In this document: piece after piece, positions 13,432-32,000 of the stretch
Numbering within the stretch: position 1 is the stretch's first letter
Layout: each line of letters opens with the position of its first letter
NCBI RefSeq assembly: GCF_042242105.1
Contig: NC_092032.1
Location: forward strand, 19,829,915 to 19,893,914
DNA from: Pempheris klunzingeri
Taxonomy: Eukaryota; Chordata; Actinopteri; Acropomatiformes; Pempheridae
DNA: 64,000 nt
Reading direction: 5' to 3'
Notes under the pieces: model-generated
Databases searched by the model: none
The model's input: the letters and a program-made list of their open reading frames with translations, nothing else
What the model was told of the DNA's origin: nothing
Translations under genes and position numbers: made by a program

Positions 13432-14925
13432 TTTATTTTTTTTTTACAGCCAAACAAACAAACACACTCTTTCAACAGACACATAAATAGTCGTTTAAAG
13501 CTCCACATCTGTACAAGCTCAGTAAAGGTTCACCTAAAGGACAGAGGAGTGCGTGAAGAAGAAAGTCCAGTCAGTGCTGCTGCTGTTTTTCACCCTCAGA
13601 TTCTCCCGGAGCTAAAACCAGAGCCACCCACTGCTGATAAAATATTTATAAATTATACATTATGGAAAGTTTGGCATTTTCCCTCAAAGTCCTGAAAAGA
13701 AAAGTTTTCCCCTGCAGTTGAACCAAGTGCATTAAACTTATAAAAAGGTTCAACTTTAGCCAATTTAATAGAATAAATAAGACAAAATACAATGATTTAT
13801 ATCATTTTATTGCACCCAACAGCTCTTTATCTAGTTTCTTTACCTCCTCCCACCATCCAGCGCTCTTTTGTAGTGTATAGAAGATGAAAGCATCCCGTGT
13901 TTAGCTGTAAACTGAAGCTAAGGTTATAAAAACAAAGCCTGTGGAAGAGCGAGGCTGTGGAGCGTTTAATGCAGGAGTTGGTTTTGAACATGCAGTGCTG
14001 CAAAAACATGAATGTGCCCTTCTAAAATAATAAAAATATATCATGTCCATATTTTAAGCACATCTTAAGTCCTCCAACCTATCAATGCAGCGGCTGCTCA
14101 GCTGTTTCCTGTGAGTCACTCTGGATAAAAACTAAAAGTTTATGGCTTTAATTTAGTGTCTAAATATTGTGTGACAGCACTGAACAGTTACAACACTCAG
14201 AACTCCTTACAAGCTTAATTCTTTACACACAACATGTGTACCTTCAAACCTGTGGGGGTACAAGTACTCAGATTGTACTGGAGCTGCAACATCAGAGTAG
14301 AAATACTCTGCTGCAAGTACCAAATCCTGCATTTAAGGTTTTAACTAAAGTACGAGCATCAAAATATACTTATAGTACTAAAAGTACTCGTCCTGTAGAG
14401 GCTCGCTTCAGAGTAATAGTTCACATTATTGGTTTAAAAATCAGTGCTGGATTAATGTCACTTTAATGGTACAGCTGGAAAACTGGGAGCTAATTTATAA
14501 TAAATCACTTTGTTTGTTGATTATGTTTCTATTATAACCTGTAAAATAACTTGAAACTGAATGTGGTGAGTGAAAAGATGAATATTTTCTCAAGTGAAGT
14601 ACGAGTACTTCAAACTCACTCAATCTCCTTTTAAAAACCGCTGAAGCCAAACAAAAAGTATTGTGCGTGTGTCGTGCAGCGCTGTGATATTTACAAGCCG
14701 CGCTCATTTTCCCAGAAGGACGACAGAACAGAATAAACCTCAAATATACATTTCTATATAAAACTATAAATAAATAACACTGGCAGGTTCCAGGGGAAGC
14801 AGAGACCCATTAAAGTGCGGAATGATCTAAAGGTTTTTGGGCATTTCCTTCAAAATCCATGGCGGCGGTGCAGTTGGAGGACTCTACTCTTGATGAAGGT
14901 TAACAGGTCAGAGTGTGTGTGTGTG

Positions 14926-14968
<43 letters not shown>
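13432..14968 (-). other. pdha1: pdha1 3' UTR with candidate poly(A) signal
   Basis: On the minus strand an AATAAA lies at 13432-13437, about 1.5 kb after the pdha1 stop. It is the best candidate 3' end I could see, though the 3' end is not proven. The UTR opens directly with a CA repeat (14943-14968 and further to 14914). About 14260-14400 is a dispersed repeat fragment (GTACAAGTACTCAG and AAAGTACTCGTCC blocks). Confidence 0.5.
14914..14968. repeat. TG/TA microsatellite abutting the pdha1 stop codon
   Basis: TG runs interrupted by TATATATATA end one base before the complement of the stop codon. In the mRNA the stop TAG is therefore followed at once by about 13 CA units. Confidence 0.9.
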
Positions 14969-23323
<8,355 letters not shown>

Positions 23324-23462
23324 GCTACTGAACGACAACCCGGCGCTAAAGGGATTAAAACGGCGGATGTTAGTCGCTGCTGGCCGCTAATTCCGTGTTA
23401 GTGTCCGTCTGCGAAACGACTCCGGGGGAACAACGGCGGCGCCGAACAATGGTTCCCCTTCA
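23324..23462 (-). promoter_or_regulatory. pdha1: pdha1 5' UTR and promoter region
   Basis: A CpG-rich block directly precedes the pdha1 start codon, including CAACGGCGGCGCCGAAC at about 23431-23447. No TATA box is seen. The region ends abruptly in AT-rich sequence after 23480. The acot9 3' end lies about 650 bases further on the same strand, so the promoter is short. Confidence 0.55.
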
Positions 23463-24104
23463 CAGGTTTTATAGCCGCCCGAATTAATTTAATTTAATAC
23501 AAAACAGTTCAAAATGACCATATAATTAATTATAACACATACAAATAAGTAAAATATAAATAAATACATAAAAATAGTCCATGCTAATGATTAAAATAGC
23601 AAATATATAGAAATGACACACCTGGCGTTGTTAATTTAGACTAATTAGAGGAGCACATTTTAAGTTTTACAGGCAGATTAGAGATTACAGGCAAGTTTTA
23701 AAAAGCCCTTTTGTTGACAGAATATCTATATAATTAAGTAGACCACAAAATTAGCTTTGTAATATGTAATCAAATCAAATGGTGCTAGTAATACTAATAA
23801 TAAAAGAGAAATTATTACATGTAACGAAAGTTGAATCAGGCATAGTAAAACATGTAGTTACGCAGGAAATAAAGATAAAAATAATAATTTAACAATTTAA
23901 ATTGTCAAAATGAAATTCTAAATTCTAAATGTGTACATTTATATATATGTACACATATTCATTTATAAATATTATAAATAATAATGGTGTTGTGACTCTC
24001 CATTAGAGGGGTGTCCCTTTAAGTTTAATTATCATAATATTCACCCACCAATGACCACGTGTAACAGATATAATGAAAGCAAAGACACGGGAACAACTGT
24101 ACAG

Positions 24105-24617
24105 TGAAGATAAATAAGAATTTATTTATTGCATCAAGAGTAGACACAAATTACAGACGCGCTCCTCCCTCTCGCAGCAGTCTGACACACTCACAATAAA
24201 GCTTCCCACTCAACAGAAAAAAGAGTTTTGTGCGTATAAGCAGCAGCAGAATATAAAAATGTAATGTGACCGTAAAGCCGTGCGAATCAAGAATAAATGA
24301 GGTTATAACAAGGCCGGGAAGAACTGAACGCTTGCTTCATCTCCGTCAGTCAAACTTGACTGTCGAGAAGCTGTAAACGCTGATTCACGGCTGCAGCCAC
24401 AGTCACAGCCGTGAAACACAGAGGAAAGAAAATATAAACGAGTAACAAAAGAACCGTAGAGGACGTCAACATGTAAACAGCACAAAGTGACAGGACTCAA
24501 ACAAGGTCACATGATATAAAAAGGATGTATCTGTTACGCTGAATTGACCTGTGACACACACACTCACTCACACACTCACTCATCGGTCAGGGGATGAAAG
24601 GCGTTGACATGTTGCCT
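24105..24617 (-). other. acot9: acot9 3' UTR with poly(A) signals
   Basis: Overlapping AATAAA signals on the minus strand at 24121-24130, about 490 bases after the acot9 stop, mark a likely cleavage site near 24105. The pdha1 promoter begins only about 650 bases downstream. Confidence 0.65.
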
Positions 24618-26034
24618 TCAGTGCTCCACCGCCTGATTAAAGTGTCGCTTCCCGTCCAGGTACAGCATCGACTCTGTGGGACAGACACATCAGACTCTTG
24701 AGATGATTAAAACGTCTAATAAAAGTCTCCCAGTGGTGGAAAGTAACTAAGTAGATTTACTTAAGCAATGAACTTAAGCACAGATTCAGGATACTCTCAC
24801 TTTACTTGAGTTATTTCAGTTTGTGCAACTTTGGACTTCTATTCATTCCCATACAACACATACATGTATGTTTTCTATATACATCTATTTTTATATTTGC
24901 ATTTATTGTTATATTTTGTAATATACCTTGTTTTTGCTCTAATTCGGCAACTGACACTTTATTTCGGCACCTTTTCTGTTGCTGTAACAAGTACATTTTG
25001 GGATAAATAAAGTCTCTCTTACTCCACGACATCTCAGAGACAAATATTGTACTTTTTACTCCACTTTATGAGCAGAAAATAAAAGGGTATTTTTAAATCT
25101 GGATCCCTTTTGTTCATATCTTGGTAGGGATAAAAAGTGTTGGAACTGGTCCAGTAGATCACCTCAGCCTGCAGTCACAAAGCAGGCTGCACCCGATCAC
25201 AGTAGGTCCACTAACACTGCGTTTTATTTATAGCTCTGGAAGTGGAAAACGTGAGTAACATCTGTGATATTTAATGGAAACTCTAAATATCCACGGATTC
25301 AGCTCCTGTTAACAGGAAAAGTTCCCGGTGGCGTTAGCAGAAACCTTATCTGTCCCTGAACAGTAAAAGATGAACTGAAACAGTGTTGTGGTGAGAACTG
25401 TCTGTGCTTTTCACAGAATGATGTGAGAAAAACCTTGAGGGACTTTTGGCTTGTTGTTCACATGCAGTACTTGGCGAGTACAGCTGAATATTTTCTCTCC
25501 GCATTTGAGAAACTTAAACCACTTTTAAAGATCTCAGTGTGGCAGCTGCAAAACAGGCTACAATGGCTGCATTGTATTCCTATGGGGCAACTGCATCTGA
25601 TCAAAGTAGGTCCACAAAAAGTGCTTGTTTTAGCCACTGACAGGCTCAGATTGTTATTCTAAGTGTCTGACAGCATTATGGAAAGGATCCCTGCAGAGAG
25701 ATCCTTTTGGTTTAACCACAAACAGACGTTATCGCGCTCTCTTAAAACACACCAGACTCCATTGATAAAAACAGCCATTTTACCCCACAGAACACAGGAG
25801 CTGCTGGTCTACTGTTGCCTCAATCAGTTAGTTAGTTTGCGTTATTGTGCCACTTTAAAGGGTTAGTTTGGATCCAACACAATATTTTTTGTAACACACA
25901 ACACCACAAACAGTCTAACCAATTGAGATGTGGTAGACCAGCTACTCCAGTGCTCTGTGAAGTAAAATTACTGTTTTTCTGAATGGAGTCTGGTGTGTGA
26001 CACCAAAAAAGAATGGAAAAATAATCTTTGTGTC

Positions 26035-26087
<53 letters not shown>

Positions 26088-29000
26088 TGTCGTGACTCAC
26101 CTCCGTACGTCATTGGAATGATGTTGGGGACATCGCGGTCAGAGAGGAAGGTGAAGTGGAAGACGTTGGTGGTGTTGTGCTGACGGGTCAGCGGGTCGAA
26201 CACCTCGGTGTGAACTCTGACCTGGATGTATTTCTCCTGTGTGTAACACACCTGAAACACACACACACACAGACAGATATTAGCTGCAGGTGGTGGTTTA
26301 GGACACTTTAAAACGCCCCACAGTGAAGCAGAGGGTTAAAACAGACTCTCTGACCTGTGATGAGAGCAGCAGCAGGGAGCCGATCTCCACAGGTTTCTGG
26401 AAGAGGATATCATCAACAGCCACCAGACTCGGCCGACATCCTCTGCAGCAGCAACCGGAGCAAAGACAACAAACTTTTTAACATCAAACCGATAATCTGC
26501 ATGATAAAACGCGGTGCTGCGTCTGTTCTTAAAAGCTCTCACCCGTAGGAGCAGGCGTTGGCCCAGCCCAGCTCGTAGGCTTTCCTCATCAGAAAGCCTC
26601 CAAATATCCTGTTGAAGATGTTCCTCTCCTGCTCGACACACGGCACACATATCAAAGACACAGATATTTTCCAGCTGAAACTCTTCAAACTGTTTTTAGG
26701 GCAAGGGAGTGATAAACTAAATGACAGGACGTCTACTGGAGGAATTATGAGGAACACTGGCCACAATAATACGCATTTAAAAATCATCTTTTCCTTTTAG
26801 ATAAACAAATACAGGAAAACATACAACTTGAGGGCTGGTGTCTTATTAAACTAAATATATGATACTGAAAGACTTAATTTAACAACAAGCATTCCTTTAT
26901 AAAGAATAAAGTGTTCATAACACTTTAAGTTTCATCCTAAAACTGTGAATCAGAACAAACTGGGATGTTTCCACTAAATACCAAAAAAAAAACCCAACTC
27001 AAAGGACTGCCAATGTAACAAGATCACAGGATAGAATATAGGTCTTAACATACATCCTCCCTTTGTGTATTTTGTCCCTCCTGCTGCTCCTTCCTCTCAC
27101 CTGAGGGTGGCAGATCTCCAGTCCTTTCAGTTTGGCGTCTTCCATCCACAGCGAGTTTGGAGGCAGAACTCTGCTGCGGAAACTGACCGTCCTGCAGGAG
27201 AAGAATAACAACTTCTTTAGCTGTACTACAGCCTGAATACGAGCTTCTACATCGAGGCGTTTTTGCAGTATCTCAGTCGTACTTGGTGTCCAGCGTGTTG
27301 AGGAACAGACTGTGTACGATCTTCCTCTCCTCGTCGGTGGGAGCCACCTTCAGCAGCGACGCAGTACTCAGCTCCACACGGCGGGATTTATTCGCTGGAA
27401 ACCACAAACGCACACATACACACATAAGTTACATATTCCAGGTTCAACATGATTGGCAGTAAATCCAGTAGATCGCCTCAGCTGGCAGCTACAAAACGGC
27501 CTGCAATGTAGTCCTTTGGAGCAACTGCATCTGATCAAAGTAGGTCCACTAAAAGAGCTTGTTTGATCCACTGACAGGCTCAGAGTGTTATTCTAAGTGT
27601 GTGACAGCATCATGGAAAGGATCCCTACAGAGAGAGACCTGGAAGATCCTTTTGGTTTAACCACAAACAGCCATTATATCGCTCTCTGCACACACACCAG
27701 ACTACATTCACTAAAACAGGGATTTTACCTCATAGAACAGAGGAGTTGCTGGTCTACTGCTGCCACAATCAGTTAGTTAGTTTGTGTTACTGTATGACTA
27801 TTAAGTCATACAATGGTTTTAAAGTGTTAGTTTGCACCCAAATTAATCCTTTGAAACACAAAAGTCACAGTCACATCTCCTGTGTTCAGCAAGGTAAAAT
27901 CACTGCTTTTGTGAATGTAGTCTGGTGTGTGTGCAGAGAGCGATATAACGTCTGTTTGTGGTTAAACCAAAAGGATCTTCCAGGTCTCTCTCTGTAGGGA
28001 TCCTTTCCATGATGCTGTCACACACTCAGAATAACACTCTGAGCCTGTCAGTGACTAAAACAAGAACTTTTAGTGGTCCACCCCTGGAGGATTATCTTAT
28101 CTTGACCAAGGTTATGTCAGGATGTTATACCTTCTCCTTCCTGGAAAATGTTCTCCTCCTCTGGTCCGTCTGGTCTCAGAGGATTTACAAAAGCTGCCCT
28201 GAAATACGAGAGAGAAAGTCTAGATTATATGGACTCTATACGCTGATATAATGAGTCTCACTGTTTCCTGTTTATTCTGTGCTGTAAAGATGCATTTTAT
28301 AGTTTCAGCCCATTTAATTTTCACAATTTTCCTACCTCTTGTTTTCTGGGTCTCGGGCCACCATGACAAATGTAGCATCCAGAACTGGGGAATAAGCTCC
28401 ATCATGGAACTGAAGGAAGAGTCACATTATTAGGATTCTTATTTTCAGACATTTCTCTGTGGACATCTGATGTTAACTGTGATGCTAATGCCTGATGCTA
28501 ACATCTTCTGCTAACTCTGCTACTAACATTGCTGCAATCAAACAATCTGCTTTATTCTCAGGTGTGGATCCTTTTTGTTTAGCAAAGAACAGCCATTATA
28601 TCGCTGTCTTGAAAGCCACCAGACTCCATTGACAAAACCACTCATTCTACGTCACAGAATATAGGAGTTGCTGATCCTCCGCTGCCTTAATCAGTTAGTT
28701 TGTTTGTGTTATTGTACATTACAAATATATATAAACTAACCCTTTAAAACACCAAAATCACACAATAACACAAACAAAGTGAGACACTGAGGCAGCAGTA
28801 GACCAGCAACTTCTGCAACTTCTGCAGGGTAAAATTACTGTTTTTGTGAATGGAGTCTGGTGTGTTTGCAGAAAGCGATATAACAGCTGTTTGTGGTTAA
28901 ACCAAAAGGATCTTCCAGGTCTCTCTCTGTAGGGATCCTTTCCATGACGCTGTCACACACTTAGAATAACACTCTGAGCCTGTCAGTGGATCAAACAAGC

Positions 29001-32000
29001 ACTTTTAGTGGATCTACTTTGATCAGGTGCAGATTACATTACAGCTATTGCAGTCTGTTTGGTGTCTGCCGACTGAGGCGATCTACCGGACCAATTCCAA
29101 CACTTTTTTCTTGTTTTCCTCTGCTGATATGGTTAATCATAGGCCCATTTCAACTGTCTGATCTCACCAGAACAACCTCTTTTTTCTTATGTATTATATA
29201 TATTAGTTCTGCTTGTCCATGTAGACAGTGAAGGGTGTCTACCTGTGACATGTGCATCTTGGCTTCAATAGAGGTCTTTCCCACCCACGTCACGTGACCC
29301 GTGAACTTGATGTCACAGTCAGGATAGATGACGTGCTGCCTCATGTCTGTCCGACAAAGAAACAACAAGAGAAAGTCTTTATTGAGGAACTGCAGGTGGT
29401 GAAACGACCACTTCAGAGAAACGTGGCGACTGATGAACAAACCGAGGTTTTAAGTGATTGTTTTTTTTGACAATAAGGTTGACACTTCAATTTTCATATA
29501 TATTATATTCAGTAGTTTAATATTAGTGCAGTGGAGTGAAAAGTACAATATTCTTTCTTTTAAAATATTGTACTTTATTATTATTATTCAGTGGCTTTTT
29601 ATCCTCAATGTTACATTATAGATTCAATGTATTCTATTTTTACGATTATTCTTATCTTATTCATTTTAATATATCTATAATTGTATTTTTATAATAATTT
29701 ATTTATCATTTATTTATTAATTCAAGTTTCCACCTTATATTACATTAGTGTTTTTCTTTTTTTCTTTAATTTATTTGTCGTAAAGCACTTTCAGTCGCCT
29801 TCGTCTCCTGTATCACTATCATCATTATTATTATTATTCATTAATATTATTATTAGTAGTAGTGGTAGTAGATACTGTTACTCACTGTTCAGACCAAACC
29901 AAACAAACTTCAGCTGCGATCGTAGCCTAAACGCGAGCGACTCTTACCGATCTTGTCCACCAGGGCGGTGACGATGGACAGAGGAGACCTCTTCAGAGCC
30001 GGATTATAGGTGTGAGAGTAAGAGATGAGGACTGCGCAGGGACACGAGGAAGAAAACGTGTCACTGTTTGACTGCGTTGAATATAATCATAAAAACAAGC
30101 GAGCGCTATAGTGATACCTGCTAAACTGTCCAAGTCCTCCAGGATTCTGCCGAACCTGGACAGAGACAGAGGAAGAGTTACAGGAAGTAGTCTGTTAACC
30201 TGCACATGGGTTCTGGTGGTTTTCCACCATCATTGTGAGGACAACATCCCTGTTCAACTGAAAGCTGGACTCAAGTAACAGACAGTTTTGAGCTCTCTGT
30301 TCTTTTGCCACGACAGTATAATCAGGAAAATGTTCACTGAGCTGATAAATCAGGTGAGAAGTCGGCTCATTGACTTCCATCCAATCAGACTTCTGTTTGG
30401 AGCCAGTGGAGTCGCCCCCTGCTGGACATTAGATTCAGGTTTAAGGCTTCACTGCTCAGACTCAGAAGCTACAAACACTTATTTTACACACTCTGTGCCT
30501 CAAGTTGAATATTTTCAGTTTGCACGACACGTGAATCTGCCTGATTCCTTCACATCTCTTCCTCTCCTGCTTATTTGCATCTTTGCATTGACTTTGAATG
30601 TAATTCAGCAGCAGGAAAAACAAACACACCTTTAGGTTTCTGCGTTTAGGTGTGATGGTTAAGGTCAGGGTAAGGAGCTGAGCGTCCTCGCAACTATAGG
30701 AGGAGAATGAAGACATGGATGTGTGTGTGTGTGTGTGCACCTGACAGTGTTGTGGAAGGTCAGGTATTTCTCTCGGAGCTGTGGCTCGGAGCCCAGGGGC
30801 AGGTGGACCTCCAGGTAGCTGTCCTTCATCGTCTTGGCAGGAAGGTCGCTCTGAGACTTTGCCAACATGGACGACAGCGACACGCGCTCCGACATGGCCT
30901 GCTGATGGTCGCTGCACACACGATTATTGAACGATTTTTTATTACTTTTCATACATGTGAATATCCAGCATTTACTGTTTATAACAAACAAAAGCAGATG
31001 CATAAAAACTGTAAATTAAATAAATAATCACTCAAAAGAATGGCAGACCAAATGTGAGTAAATAAAACAAACAGTGTTCTCACACTGCTGCTGTTTGTGT
31101 TTGTACAAAAACATGTTTGTACGGCTTAAAGTGATGGTGAAAGACGCTCTACCTTCATTACAAGTAAAATCTTACTCAAGTAAAAGTACAGACTTATTAC
31201 CAGCAGCATGTAGGAGCATTTTAGTTTGTCAATGTGGAGCCACATTAGATATTTTATGTACTACTGGGTAATATAGTCATCATGTCATATAAATATAAGC
31301 ATATCTTGTGTTTTTTTGTGTATAAAAGTAGTAAAAAGTCAAATAAATGTAAAGGTTTCTTCATATTTATACATCTATCTTATTAATAAAAAAAAAGAAA
31401 AGAATATAGCTTATCATTATTTTCCATTGTTGGATACAAGAAGTATTTACAAACAGTGTTTTAGCTCTACTTGTTCGACACCACAACAAACCAAAAGAAA
31501 CAAGAGAGCACAAATATAATCATGTTTTCTTGACGCTTCGACACAGATGGTTCAGTACCTCCAGTTAGTGGAAGCTCCTACGATTTCTCTTAGCCTGTTC
31601 CGCACTGAAAAACACACAAGAAAAAATCAGACCTTCTGTGTGTGAGTCCGTTCATCTGAGCGTGTGTGTGTGTGTGTGTTGTGCAATGAAAGTTCAAGGT
31701 TGTAGGTTTCATTCTGGCTCTGGAGTTTCACAAGCAGTGAGAGTTTTGTTTTTACAGCTGAGCCTTCAGGAACATCAGGTATCAGTAATGCCATAGATTC
31801 TCTTTAATATCCAAATTTAAGGGGGTAGTTTGGACTATTTGAAGTGGGGATTATGAGGTACTTTATGTATGTAACGTACCCAAAGCTAATGTATAGATGG
31901 CGGTCGGCACACCCCCCGTTTGGAGAGGCAGGAAGGAGTCCCGGCACGGACATTAAGTAATGTACGAAAACGGATTCTAGCCACCAAAGATGTTTTCACT

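Noticed and set aside
25832-26266. 144-codon minus-strand ORF
   Set aside because: It is acot9 exon 14 read through into the intron and its CA repeat (His-Thr run). Only 26101-26251 is coding.
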